64,000 bases of DNA from Clostridium sp. UBA4548 (GTDB taxonomy: Bacteria; Bacillota; Clostridia; Clostridiales; Clostridiaceae). This document shows, piece after piece, positions 26,694 to 35,952 of the stretch. Position numbers and translations under genes: made by a program. Location: NCBI RefSeq assembly GCF_002387895.1, contig NZ_DGLI01000006.1:22739-86738 (forward strand). The letters are read 5' to 3'. The notes below the pieces were generated by a model that worked only from the letters and a program-made list of their open reading frames with translations, had not been told where the DNA came from and searched no databases. The stretch's first letter is position 1. The number at the start of each line of letters is the position of its first letter.

Positions 26694-27434
26694 ATGTTAA
26701 AGGGAAAAAATGCAATTATAACAGGAGCAAGTAGAGGTATTGGTAGAGCAATAGCATTAGCCTTTGCCCAAAATGGAGCTAATGTAGTTATTAATTATAG
26801 AGGCAATGAAGAACTTGCAGATAATTTAGTTAAGGAAATAGAAGCCTATGGAGTTAGGGCTATAAAGGTCAAAGGTGATATTAGTAATTTTAAGGATGCA
26901 GAAAACTTAATTAATACTACTATAGAGGAGTTAAGTTCTGTAGATATTTTAGTTAATAATGCAGGAATAACGAAAGATGGACTGTTTATGAGAATGAAAG
27001 AGGAAGATTTTGACTCAGTTATAAACACAAATCTTAAAGGAACCTTTAATACATCAAAGGCAGTAATTTCTAAAATGATAAAAGCTAAAGGTGGAAGAAT
27101 TATAAATATTTCTTCTGTTGTAGGGGTTATAGGAAATGCGGGTCAGGCAAATTATGCAGCTTCTAAAGCTGGAGTAATTGGATTTACGAAATCTCTTGCT
27201 AAGGAAGTTGGTTCAAGAGGAATAACAGTAAATGCCATTGCCCCTGGATTCATTGAAAGTGATATGACAGAGGTTTTAAGTGATAAGGTTAAAGAAGCAA
27301 TGCTAAATGGCATACCTCTTAAGGCTTTTGGAAAAGGTGAGGATGTAGCAAATCTCGCTGTATTTTTAGCATCAAACATGGCAAGTTATATTACAGGTCA
27401 AGTTGTCCATGTTGATGGCGGAATGGTAATGTAG
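26694..27434 (+). CDS. fabG: 3-oxoacyl-ACP reductase
   Basis: 246 residues, short-chain dehydrogenase. NADPH motif GASRGIGRA (about 10-18), NNAG near 87, and the catalytic Ser (ISSVVG), Tyr154 and Lys158 (YAASK). The C-terminal GQVVHVDGGMVM is typical of FabG. It reduces 3-oxoacyl-ACP. GGGGAGAGT precedes the ATG. Confidence 0.97.
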   Translation: MLKGKNAIITGASRGIGRAIALAFAQNGANVVINYRGNEELADNLVKEIEAYGVRAIKVKGDISNFKDAENLINTTIEELSSVDILVNNAGITKDGLFMRMKEEDFDSVINTNLKGTFNTSKAVISKMIKAKGGRIINISSVVGVIGNAGQANYAASKAGVIGFTKSLAKEVGSRGITVNAIAPGFIESDMTEVLSDKVKEAMLNGIPLKAFGKGEDVANLAVFLASNMASYITGQVVHVDGGMVM

Positions 27435-27451
27435 GATTAGGAGGAATTTAA

Positions 27452-28690
27452 ATGGGAAAAAGAGTTGTAATTACAGGAATGGGAGCTGTAACTCCTATAG
27501 GTAATGATGTAAATAAGTTTTGGAGTGGAGTTAAAGAAGGGGTTTGTGGCATCGATTTTATTAAGACGATAAACACAGAAAACTTCAAGGTAAAGCTAGC
27601 AGCAGAAATAAAAGACTTTAATCCAGAAGTTGCAATAGATAAAAAAGAAATCAAGAGAATGGATAAATACACTCAATATGCAATGGTAGCTAGTGAAGAA
27701 GCTATAAAGGATGCAAAACTAGATGTTAATTCAGTAGATTCAGAAAGATTTGGTATAGTAGTAGGCTCAGGAATTGGTGGACTTTATACCTTAGAGAATG
27801 AGCATAGCAAGCTTCTTGCTAAAGGACCTAATAGAGTATCTCCTTTTATGGTACCAATGATGATTGCTAATATTGCTAGTGGTCATATTGGCATAAAATA
27901 TAATGCAAAAGGACCTTGTTTATCAGTAGTAACTGCTTGTGCTACAGGTACTAACAGCATTGGAGAAGCTTTTGAAATGATTAAAGCAGATAGAGCAGAT
28001 ATAATGATTGCTGGGGGCTGCGAAGCACCAATTACTGAAACTGCAGTGGCAGGATTTACATCACTAACAGCTTTAAGCAGAAGTGAAGATCCTAAAAGAG
28101 CTTCTATTCCTTTTGACAAAGAAAGAAATGGATTTGTAATGGGTGAAGGAGCAGGAATACTAGTTATTGAAAGTTTAGAGCATGCTCAGAAGAGAAATGC
28201 AAAAATATATGGTGAAATTGTTGGATATGGAACTACTTGCGATGCTTACCATATAACTCAGCCAGCTAATGATGGTGAGGGAGCTAGAAAAGCTATGGAA
28301 ATTGCTGTGAAAGAAGCAGAAATTGGCTTAGATCAGGTTTCATACATTAATGCTCATGGAACAAGCACTCCATATAATGATAAATTTGAAACTATAGCAA
28401 TTAAAAATCTTTTTAAAGAAAAGGCTTATGACATTCCAGTAAGTTCTACAAAGTCAATGATAGGACACCTTTTAGGAGCAGCAGGAGCAGTGGAAGCTAT
28501 TGTTTGTGTTAAGGCATTACAGGAAGGATTTATTCCTCCAACTATTGGATTTATAGAGAAGGATGAAGAATGTGATCTTGACTATGTACCTAACGTGGGA
28601 AGAAATGCGCAACTTAAATATGCTATGTCCAATTCTTTAGGATTTGGTGGACATAATGCTACATTATTATTTAAGAAGTGGGAGGAATAA
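27452..28690 (+). CDS. fabF: 3-oxoacyl-ACP synthase II
   Basis: 412 residues. Active-site Cys163 in VTACATGTN, and histidines in NAHGTSTP and MIGHLLGAAGA. It elongates acyl-ACP with malonyl-ACP. AGGAGG precedes the ATG 17 nt after fabG. The end of fabF supplies the ribosome binding site of accB (GGGAGGAATAA), so the two are closely coupled. Confidence 0.97.
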   Translation: MGKRVVITGMGAVTPIGNDVNKFWSGVKEGVCGIDFIKTINTENFKVKLAAEIKDFNPEVAIDKKEIKRMDKYTQYAMVASEEAIKDAKLDVNSVDSERFGIVVGSGIGGLYTLENEHSKLLAKGPNRVSPFMVPMMIANIASGHIGIKYNAKGPCLSVVTACATGTNSIGEAFEMIKADRADIMIAGGCEAPITETAVAGFTSLTALSRSEDPKRASIPFDKERNGFVMGEGAGILVIESLEHAQKRNAKIYGEIVGYGTTCDAYHITQPANDGEGARKAMEIAVKEAEIGLDQVSYINAHGTSTPYNDKFETIAIKNLFKEKAYDIPVSSTKSMIGHLLGAAGAVEAIVCVKALQEGFIPPTIGFIEKDEECDLDYVPNVGRNAQLKYAMSNSLGFGGHNATLLFKKWEE

Positions 28691-28692
28691 TC

Positions 28693-29199
28693 ATGGATTA
28701 TAAATCTATAGAGCAGCTTATAAAAGCACTAAGTGATTCTACAGTAAAAGAACTAGAAGTTGAAACTAGTGAAATTAAGATAAGAATGAGCAAGAATTCA
28801 ACAAAGGTAGTTTTAAGTGAAACAACAGTAGATAAATCTAATTTGGTTGAGGAAAAAGAAAGTTCTGTTAGTGTAGATTGTAATCATATTATTAATAAGG
28901 AAGAAGTAAATACTTCATCAAATGAAAAAGAAGTTCCTAAAAAAGAGGTAGAAGATGAGAATTTATATATAGTTAAATCTCCAATGGTAGGAACTTTCTA
29001 TATTTCTCCTAGCGAAAACTCAGAGCCTTATGTAAAAGTGGGAGATATAGTTGGAAAGGGAACTGTACTTTGCATAGTTGAAGCTATGAAGCTTATGAAT
29101 GAAATAGAAAGTGAAGTAGAGGGAACTATAGTAGAAATTTTAGGTAAGAATGGTCAAATGATAGAGTATGGTGAGCCCCTATTCAAAATAAAGCTTTAG
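28693..29199 (+). CDS. accB: Biotin carboxyl carrier protein of acetyl-CoA carboxylase
   Basis: 168 residues. A poorly conserved N-terminal part and charged linker (1-90) lead to the biotinyl domain with Lys133 in EAMKLMNE. The ATG at 28693 is 7 nt from GGAGG; an upstream in-frame ATG at 28678 lies inside fabF. It carries carboxybiotin between AccC and AccA/AccD, all encoded downstream. Confidence 0.96.
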   Translation: MDYKSIEQLIKALSDSTVKELEVETSEIKIRMSKNSTKVVLSETTVDKSNLVEEKESSVSVDCNHIINKEEVNTSSNEKEVPKKEVEDENLYIVKSPMVGTFYISPSENSEPYVKVGDIVGKGTVLCIVEAMKLMNEIESEVEGTIVEILGKNGQMIEYGEPLFKIKL

Positions 29200-29209
29200 G
29201 AGATAAGTT

Positions 29210-29647
29210 ATGAAAAATATTGCTTTAGATATAAAACAAATACAGGAAATTATTCCTCATAGATACCCTTTTTTATTCGTAGATTATATTGAATCCTTAG
29301 AAAGTGGTAAAAGTGCAGTAGGATATAAAAATGTAACCATGAATGAGTATTTCTTTCAAGGTCACTTTCCACAAGAACCAGTATTACCTGGAGTAATAAT
29401 AGTAGAGGCACTAGCTCAAGTAGGAGCAGTTGCCCTTTTACATTCAGAAAAATTTAGAGGAAAGATAGCTTATTTCGGAGGCATTAAGGAAGCTAGATTT
29501 AGAAAGAAAGTAGTTCCAGGAGATACATTAAAGTTACAGGTTGAAATAATCAAGATGAAAGGGCCTGTAGGAATTGGAAAGGCATTAGCTACAGTAGATG
29601 GAGAAGTTGCTTGTGAGTGTGAACTTACCTTTGCTGTAGGGATGTAA
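29210..29647 (+). CDS. fabZ: 3-hydroxyacyl-ACP dehydratase
   Basis: 145 residues, hot-dog fold. [12 protein letters not shown] opening; catalytic His52 ([12 protein letters not shown]) and Glu66 (VEALAQVG). It dehydrates 3-hydroxyacyl-ACP. AGGAGATAAG precedes the ATG, 10 nt after accB. Placement between accB and accC is the usual clostridial/streptococcal order. Confidence 0.96.
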   Translation: MKNIALDIKQIQEIIPHRYPFLFVDYIESLESGKSAVGYKNVTMNEYFFQGHFPQEPVLPGVIIVEALAQVGAVALLHSEKFRGKIAYFGGIKEARFRKKVVPGDTLKLQVEIIKMKGPVGIGKALATVDGEVACECELTFAVGM

Positions 29648-29670
29648 TTTTAATTTAGGATGGTAATAGT

Positions 29671-31014
29671 ATGTTTAAGAAGATATTAATTGCAAATAGA
29701 GGAGAAATAGCGGTTAGAATAATTAGAGCTTGTAGAGAAATGGGAATACAAACTGTTGCAATTTATTCAGAAGCTGATAAAGATGCACTTCATACCCAAT
29801 TAGCTGATGAAGCGGTTTGTGTAGGTCCTGCCCCATCAAGAGATAGTTATTTAAATGATAAAAATATATTAAGTGCTACAATTTTAAAAGGTGCTGAGGC
29901 TATACATCCCGGCTTTGGATTTCTATCAGAGAATCCCAAGTTTGCAAAGATGTGTGAAGAATGTAATATCAAATTCATTGGACCATCTTCAGATAATATT
30001 GAAAACATGGGAAATAAGTCTAAGGCTAAAGAAATAATGATAGAAGCTAAGGTACCAGTAGTACCTGGTTCAAAAGGAATTGTAAAAGATGAAAAAGAGG
30101 CCTTAAAAATTGCAAACTCCATAGGATATCCCATAATGATAAAAGCTTCTGCAGGTGGCGGAGGAAAAGGTATTAGAATTGTAAGAGATTCAAAGGATGT
30201 AATAAAGGAATTCAACACTGCAAAAACCGAAGCAAAAGCGTCCTTTAATGATGATTCTATGTATATAGAAAAATTTATTGAGAGGCCAAGGCACGTAGAA
30301 ATTCAAATAATAGGAGATAGCTACGGGAATGTAGCATATCTTGGGGAAAGAGAATGTTCTGTGCAGAGAAAAAATCAAAAGGTACTAGAAGAGGCTCCCT
30401 CTGTAGTGCTAACTGAAGCTTTAAGAAAAGAAATGGGAGAAACTGCAGTCAGAGCAGCTAAGGCTATAGGGTACAAAAATGCAGGTACCATAGAATTTTT
30501 AGTTGATAAGAATTTAAACTTCTACTTTATGGAGATGAATACAAGGATACAAGTAGAACACCCTGTAACAGAAATGGTAACAGGAGTAGATTTGATTAAA
30601 GAACAAATTAAAGTAGCTTATGGTGAAGTTTTAAGTTTTACTCAAGAAGATATTGTTTTAAGAGGGCATGCAATTGAATGTAGAATTAATGCAGAAAACC
30701 CTTATAAGAACTTCATGCCATCCCCAGGAGAGATAAAAAGTTTATTAATTCCTGGAGGAAATGGAGTAAGACTAGACTCAGGAGTATACCAAGGATATAA
30801 AATACCTCCGGTGTACGATTCCATGGTTGGAAAGCTTATTGTTCATGGTAAAGATAGAAATGAAGCAATAAATAAGATGAAAAGAGCATTAAGTGAGTTT
30901 ATTATAGAAGGAATTCACACTAATATTGATTTACATCTTGAGATTTTATCAAATGAAAAGTTTATTAGTGGAGACTTTGACACAAGTTTTATAAGTAGTG
31001 AACTAAAATTATAA
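29671..31014 (+). CDS. accC: Biotin carboxylase subunit of acetyl-CoA carboxylase
   Basis: 447 residues, normal length. MFKKILIANRGEIAVRIIRACRE start, ATP-grasp glycine loop SAGGGGKGIRIV near 165, EMNTRIQVEHPVTE near 290, and the biotin-binding RGHAIECRINAE. It carboxylates biotin on AccB using ATP and bicarbonate. Confidence 0.97.
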   Translation: MFKKILIANRGEIAVRIIRACREMGIQTVAIYSEADKDALHTQLADEAVCVGPAPSRDSYLNDKNILSATILKGAEAIHPGFGFLSENPKFAKMCEECNIKFIGPSSDNIENMGNKSKAKEIMIEAKVPVVPGSKGIVKDEKEALKIANSIGYPIMIKASAGGGGKGIRIVRDSKDVIKEFNTAKTEAKASFNDDSMYIEKFIERPRHVEIQIIGDSYGNVAYLGERECSVQRKNQKVLEEAPSVVLTEALRKEMGETAVRAAKAIGYKNAGTIEFLVDKNLNFYFMEMNTRIQVEHPVTEMVTGVDLIKEQIKVAYGEVLSFTQEDIVLRGHAIECRINAENPYKNFMPSPGEIKSLLIPGGNGVRLDSGVYQGYKIPPVYDSMVGKLIVHGKDRNEAINKMKRALSEFIIEGIHTNIDLHLEILSNEKFISGDFDTSFISSELKL

Positions 31015-31131
31015 TGTATATACTTTAAAATATATAGTCATAATTAGGGATAGGTTATCATAAAAATTTTAAAGTGTAATATTATAAACTTATAAGATAA
31101 AAAATTAACAAGTAATGTTAGGAGAACTATG

Positions 31132-31155
31132 TAGATTTACTTAAAAATAGTTCTC
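31132..31155 (+). promoter_or_regulatory. Hairpin in the accC-accD gap
   Basis: 9-bp stem GAGAACTAT / ATAGTTCTC inside the 168-nt accC-accD gap, about 28 nt before accD. Tail is TATATAT, not a U run. The rest of the gap is AT-rich and unremarkable. Confidence 0.45.
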
Positions 31156-31182
31156 TATATATAACCTAAGAGAGGTATTAAT

Positions 31183-32043
31183 ATGTTGGAACTTAAAAGG
31201 TTATTTAAGAAGAATGTATACATTGAAGTGAAAAATAATCCACAAGGTGAAGAAAATAAGCCCACAATTCCAGATGGATTGTGGGTAAAATGTGAAGGCT
31301 GTGGAAAGATTCTTTATAAAAATGATTTGGAAGAAAATCAAAAGGTATGTAATCTTTGTAACTATCATTTTAGATTAACAGCAAGAGAAAGAATTGAACA
31401 AATCATTGATAGTGGAACTTTTATAGAACTTAACAAAGAACTTATTAGCTCAAATCCACTAGATTTTAACGGGTATGAAGAAAAGTTAGAAAAACTGAAA
31501 AAGTCTACAGAGCTTGAGGAAGCTGTAGTTACAGGTTATGGTAAAATAAATAATAATAATACTGTAATAGCTGTGATGGATAGTAGATTTTTAATGGGAA
31601 GTATGGGTAGTGTAGTAGGTGAAAAAATCACTAGAGCAGTAGAATTTGCTACAGAAAAAGAGCTCCCAATAGTTATTTTTACATGCTCAGGAGGAGCTAG
31701 AATGCAAGAAGGAATATTTTCTTTAATGCAAATGGCAAAAACCTCAAGTGCTATATCAATTCATAATAAGAAAGGACTTCTTTATATTACTGTGATTACG
31801 GATCCAACTACAGGAGGAGTTACTGCAAGCTTTGCTATGTTAGGGGATATAATATTATCTGAGCCTAATGCATTAATTGGCTTTGCAGGTAGAAGAGTAA
31901 TAGAACAAACTATTAAAGAGAGTCTTCCCGCTGATTTTCAAAAGGCAGAGTTCCTTCAAAAGAAGGGTTTTGTAGATAGAATAGTAAAGAGAAATGAACT
32001 TAAGGAAACCTTAGGAAAATTACTAAGGCTTCATAGAAGTTAA
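31183..32043 (+). CDS. accD: Acetyl-CoA carboxylase carboxyltransferase subunit beta
   Basis: 286 residues. The N-terminal zinc ribbon is CEGCGKIL with CNLCNYHF (about 37-63); the crotonase-like domain follows with [12 protein letters not shown] and [17 protein letters not shown]. It transfers carboxyl from biotin to acetyl-CoA together with AccA. Ribosome binding site AAGAGAGG. Confidence 0.96.
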   Translation: MLELKRLFKKNVYIEVKNNPQGEENKPTIPDGLWVKCEGCGKILYKNDLEENQKVCNLCNYHFRLTARERIEQIIDSGTFIELNKELISSNPLDFNGYEEKLEKLKKSTELEEAVVTGYGKINNNNTVIAVMDSRFLMGSMGSVVGEKITRAVEFATEKELPIVIFTCSGGARMQEGIFSLMQMAKTSSAISIHNKKGLLYITVITDPTTGGVTASFAMLGDIILSEPNALIGFAGRRVIEQTIKESLPADFQKAEFLQKKGFVDRIVKRNELKETLGKLLRLHRS

Positions 32044-32071
32044 TATAGCATTTGCTATAGGAGTGGTGAAT

Positions 32072-32899
32072 ATGGAAAACAACATAAAAATAAAGCTTAC
32101 AGCTTGGGATAAGGTGAATATTGCAAGAGCAATTTCTAGACCAACCGCCCTAGATTATATAGAAAAAGTATTTGATAGTTTCATAGAATTAAAAGGTGAC
32201 AGAAACTATGGAGATGACGCTGCCATAGTAGGTGGAATTGGAGAATTCAAAGGAATACCTGTAACAATTATTGGTATCCAAAAGGGAAATAATACAAAAG
32301 AGAATATTGCTAGGAACTTTGGAATGCCTAAAGCAGAAGGATACAGAAAAGCTTTAAGGCTAATGAAACAAGCAGAAAAGTTTAAAAGACCAGTGATCAC
32401 TTTTATAGATACACCGGGTGCATTTTGTGGAGTTGAAGGAGAAGAAAGAGGTGTAGGGGAAGCTATTGCTAAAAACTTAATGGAGATGAGTATCTTAAGG
32501 TGTCCAATTATTTCTATAGTTATTGGTGAAGGTGGAAGCGGTGGAGCCTTAGCCCTTGCTGTGGCGGATGAAGTATGGATGCTGGAGCACTCTATTTATT
32601 CAATTCTTTCTCCAGAAGGGTTTGCAAGTATTCTTTATAAGGATGCCACTAAGGCAAGAGAAGCGGCAGAAAAGATGAAGATAACATCAAAGGATTTATT
32701 AAACTTTGAGATAATAGATAGAGTGATTAAAGAACCTTTAGGCGGGGCACAAGCAGATTTAGAAAAGGCTTCGAAGGCTATTAGTAAAAACTTACATGAA
32801 TCCCTAATAAGGCTAAATAGTGAACCTATAGATTCCTTACTTACTAAACGCTATTATAAATTTAGAAAAATAGGAGAATTTATAGAGGATAAGATCTAA
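32072..32899 (+). CDS. accA: Acetyl-CoA carboxylase carboxyltransferase subunit alpha
   Basis: 275 residues. ELKGDRNYGDDAAIVGGIG, the FIDTPGAFCGVEGEERG segment and GEGGSGGALALAVAD are typical. TAGGAG at 32058-32063 fits the ATG at 32072 better than an in-frame GTG at 32063. It is the last gene of the fab operon, followed by a terminator. Confidence 0.96.
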   Translation: MENNIKIKLTAWDKVNIARAISRPTALDYIEKVFDSFIELKGDRNYGDDAAIVGGIGEFKGIPVTIIGIQKGNNTKENIARNFGMPKAEGYRKALRLMKQAEKFKRPVITFIDTPGAFCGVEGEERGVGEAIAKNLMEMSILRCPIISIVIGEGGSGGALALAVADEVWMLEHSIYSILSPEGFASILYKDATKAREAAEKMKITSKDLLNFEIIDRVIKEPLGGAQADLEKASKAISKNLHESLIRLNSEPIDSLLTKRYYKFRKIGEFIEDKI

Positions 32900-32933
32900 C
32901 AATATGAACTTATTTATTATTTGATCCTAAGAT

Positions 32934-32984
32934 AAAAAGAAAACTTTGTGGAATTAAAATTCTTCAAGGTTTTTTATTTTCTTT
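32934..32984 (+). terminator. Terminator of the fab operon
   Basis: Imperfect long stem AAAACTTTG..GAAT / ATTC..CAAGGTTTT closing with TTTTTTATTTTCTTTT. Confidence 0.8.
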
Positions 32985-33168
32985 TGGGTTAATTTAGTGA
33001 TGGGTAATGAGTAGGCGTAAAATATAAATATTTTCTGAAAAATAATTAATTATTACAAGTTAAATTTTACTTAATATGGAATTCATGATAAAATAAGAGA
33101 AAATAAAATTAAAAATAATCATATTTAAATATAAGATAATTATGTCGAGTTTGAGGAGATGAATTAAT

Positions 33169-34044
33169 ATGAATAAAAATATAGTTTTAGTGGTGGATTC
33201 AGCTTCCGCCTTACCATTAGAATTTATAGAACAAGAAAATATTATAGGAGCGCCTATAATATGTCACTTTAAAGGAAAAGATGTAGAAGATGATTTTGGA
33301 AAAACTTTAAATATAAAAGAGTTTTATGAGGGGTTAAGGGAAGGAGAAATGCCTACCACTTCTCAAATTAATGTGTTTAGATTTGAGGAAATTTTTAGGC
33401 CATTAGTAGAAGAAAATAAATCGGTTATTTATATAGGACTTTCTTCTGGACTTACAGGAACTGTTGATAGTGCAAGAAGGGCAGCACTTAATATAAAAGA
33501 AGAATTTCCACAAGCAGATATTAACGTTATTGACTCCCTATGTGCAAGTTTAGGTCTTGGTTTATTGTGTTATTTAGCTTACGAAAAAATCAAAAAAGGA
33601 AAATCAAAGGAAGAAATTATAAGTTTTGCTGAAAATACTAAGATGAAAGTTAATCACTATTTTACAGTTGACGATTTAAATCACTTGAAAAGAGGAGGAA
33701 GAATTTCCTCCTCTGCAGCAGCAGTAGGTACTTTATTAAATGTAAAGCCTGTACTTCATATGGATAAGCAAGGAAAACTTGCGCCATTGATGAAGGTAAG
33801 AGGTCGTAAGAAGGCAATTGCAACTCTAGCGGAAAAGTTTATTGAAAGAACAGATAAGAAGGAAATGCAAACTATTAGTATAGTACATGGAGATTGCCTA
33901 GAAGATGCACTTCATCTTGAACAGTTATGTAGGGAAAATGGCAATGTGGAAAAGTGCTTAATAAATTTTGAAGGACCAACGGTTGCAAGTCATACAGGAG
34001 CAGGGTTAGTGTCTTTATATTTTATTGCTAAGGAAAGAGAATAA
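33169..34044 (+). CDS. DegV family fatty-acid-binding protein
   Basis: 291 residues of the DegV/FakB fold. VLVVDSASALPLEF opening, MPTTSQIN (fatty-acid carboxylate-binding TS motif near residue 64), SSGLTGTVDSA, and DDLNHLKRGGRISSS. FakB-type members bind free fatty acids and present them to the kinase FakA. No fakA is in the window, but the position right after the fab operon fits a lipid role. TTGAGGAGAT precedes the ATG. The 270-bp upstream gap has a terminator and AT-rich promoter sequence, no FabT-like site. Confidence 0.88.
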   Translation: MNKNIVLVVDSASALPLEFIEQENIIGAPIICHFKGKDVEDDFGKTLNIKEFYEGLREGEMPTTSQINVFRFEEIFRPLVEENKSVIYIGLSSGLTGTVDSARRAALNIKEEFPQADINVIDSLCASLGLGLLCYLAYEKIKKGKSKEEIISFAENTKMKVNHYFTVDDLNHLKRGGRISSSAAAVGTLLNVKPVLHMDKQGKLAPLMKVRGRKKAIATLAEKFIERTDKKEMQTISIVHGDCLEDALHLEQLCRENGNVEKCLINFEGPTVASHTGAGLVSLYFIAKERE

Positions 34045-34173
34045 AATATAAAAAAACAACAAAAAATGCTATCAAATATAATAAATATGCATATATAGTT
34101 AGTAAACTAATTATTTTTTAGGTTTTATAGGTAAGTTTTTATAAGTAATTATATTTAAGGTAGGAGGGGAATT

Positions 34174-34827
34174 ATGAAAAGAAAAAAACTTTTAACGCGG
34201 ATAAAAGATGCCATAATTACACCTCTACTTAATGATGAAATAATCAATAGGCAAATTACTGTATATAATCGAAGTGCAGCTAAGGCTTATGCAGAGGCCT
34301 ATGCAGAATCCCCTAACATTAAGGAATATCCTCTTTTTAAGGAGGATGATTGCACCAATTTTATATCCCAAGTACTAAAAGCTGGGGGAATGATAATGAA
34401 GGGGCGGGATTATACAAATTTTAACCATTGGTTTTGCTATACAAAGGATGCAAAAAATTTGAACAAAATCTCCTTAACTTGGAGAAGTGCTAGGTACTTT
34501 AGAAAATACTGGGGAAATGAAAATGGAGTTGGAAGAAATGCAGCAAGAGAATACAGGGAATTAATTGTGCTAGATGCACTTATAAATTTTCAGGATTTAT
34601 ATGACTATTTAGAAATAGGTGATGTAATTCAGTATGGAGATCCTAAAAAAAACAACCTTCCTTATCATTCTCAAGTGATACATGCAAAAGAATATAATGT
34701 AGCTCTTAACAGATATGATTTATTTGTAGCTCAGCATACTGCAAATAGGAAAAATGTATCTTTATATGAATACTTAAAGTTGTTACAAAATAAAGCTAAT
34801 AGATATATCTATATATATCACTTCTAA
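34174..34827 (+). CDS. Amidase-like (CHAP/NlpC-type, amidase_6) domain protein
   Basis: 217 residues. The key segment is EDDCTNFISQVLKAGG (about 57-72) with a cysteine nucleophile in DCTNF, and a later HSQVI histidine (about 167) plus DVIQYGD; this pattern is typical of the putative amidase domain family common in Firmicutes. No clear signal peptide: the first 20 residues are basic and only weakly hydrophobic, so the location is uncertain. Ribosome binding site GGAGGGG. A terminator follows immediately. Confidence 0.8.
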   Translation: MKRKKLLTRIKDAIITPLLNDEIINRQITVYNRSAAKAYAEAYAESPNIKEYPLFKEDDCTNFISQVLKAGGMIMKGRDYTNFNHWFCYTKDAKNLNKISLTWRSARYFRKYWGNENGVGRNAAREYRELIVLDALINFQDLYDYLEIGDVIQYGDPKKNNLPYHSQVIHAKEYNVALNRYDLFVAQHTANRKNVSLYEYLKLLQNKANRYIYIYHF

Positions 34828-34866
34828 AATATAAGATGGGGTAAATACTCCATCTTATATTTTTGT
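34826..34866 (+). terminator. Terminator after amidase-like gene
   Basis: Perfect 14-bp stem AAAATATAAGATGG / CCATCTTATATTTT, 10-nt loop, T tail; begins in the stop codon. Confidence 0.92.
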
Positions 34867-34985
34867 TTTTTCCAATATTTTATACTATAATGAAAATGAA
34901 GAAATTTTTAATATTACCTAAAGCTATGAAGAATACTATATCACAAGTAATAATATGTAACAGAATCAGTATTGGAGGAATTAAT

Positions 34986-35852
34986 ATGGATAAGATAAAT
35001 AGAAACGATATATGTTGGTGTGGAAGTGGCAAGAAATATAAAAAGTGTCATATGGAACAAGACGAGTTTATAACAAAATTAGAAGCTAAAGTGGGATACC
35101 AAATCCCAAGAGAAAGCATAAAAACAGAGGAGGATATAGAGGGAATAAGGAAAAGCTGCAAATTAACCCACGAGGTACTGGATATGGTGGGAGATCGAAT
35201 TAAGGCTGGAATAACTACTGAGGACATTAATAAGTGGGTTCATGAGTATACTGTAGAGCATGGAGCATATCCAGCACCATTAGGATACCATGGTTTTCCT
35301 AAGAGCACCTGTGTATCAATAAATGAGGTGGTTTGTCATGGAATTCCTAGTGAGGATAGGGTTATAAAAGATGGAGACATTGTGAATGTAGATGTAACTT
35401 GTATCTTAAATGGGTACTATGGTGACGCTAATAGAACTTACATAATAGGAAATGCAACAAAAGAAGCAGAAAACCTAGTTAAAGTAGCTAAAGAATGTTT
35501 AGACTTAGGAATAAAACAAGTTAAACCATACAATACCTTAGGTGATGTTGGTTATGCTATTCAAACTCATGCTGAAAGTCATGGATATTCTGTAGTATAT
35601 GATTACGGTGGACATGGAATTGGAAATGAGTTTCATGAAGAGCCTTTTGTACCACACCTAGGCAAAAAGGGTGAAGGAATGATATTACTTCCAAATATGA
35701 TTTTCACTATAGAGCCAATGATTAATATGGGAAGACCTGAAACTACCGTGCTAGAAGATGATTGGACTGCAGTTACTGAAGACGGGTCTTTATCTGCTCA
35801 ATGGGAGCATACTATAAGAGTAACAGAAGATGGGTATGAAATTCTCACATAG
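34986..35852 (+). CDS. map: Type I methionyl aminopeptidase with N-terminal SEC-C motif
   Basis: 289 residues. The N-terminus carries a SEC-C zinc motif ([14 protein letters not shown], about 10-23), then the M24A catalytic domain with HGFPKSTCVSINEVVCHG, metal ligands in VDVTCILNGYYGDANRT, GHGIGNEFHEEP and TIEPMIN, and the late WEHTIRVTEDG. It removes N-terminal methionine; the SEC-C extension probably aids ribosome contact. GGAGG at 34974-34978 fits the ATG at 34986; longer upstream starts are not supported. Confidence 0.95.
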   Translation: MDKINRNDICWCGSGKKYKKCHMEQDEFITKLEAKVGYQIPRESIKTEEDIEGIRKSCKLTHEVLDMVGDRIKAGITTEDINKWVHEYTVEHGAYPAPLGYHGFPKSTCVSINEVVCHGIPSEDRVIKDGDIVNVDVTCILNGYYGDANRTYIIGNATKEAENLVKVAKECLDLGIKQVKPYNTLGDVGYAIQTHAESHGYSVVYDYGGHGIGNEFHEEPFVPHLGKKGEGMILLPNMIFTIEPMINMGRPETTVLEDDWTAVTEDGSLSAQWEHTIRVTEDGYEILT

Positions 35853-35952
35853 ATAAAAGGTAAATAATAGAAAAAATGGTAATTTAATTTGTTTTTTTAC
35901 AAAGCTGTGTTACAATATTCTTAAGGTATTATATGGGAAGGGTTGAGATAAA

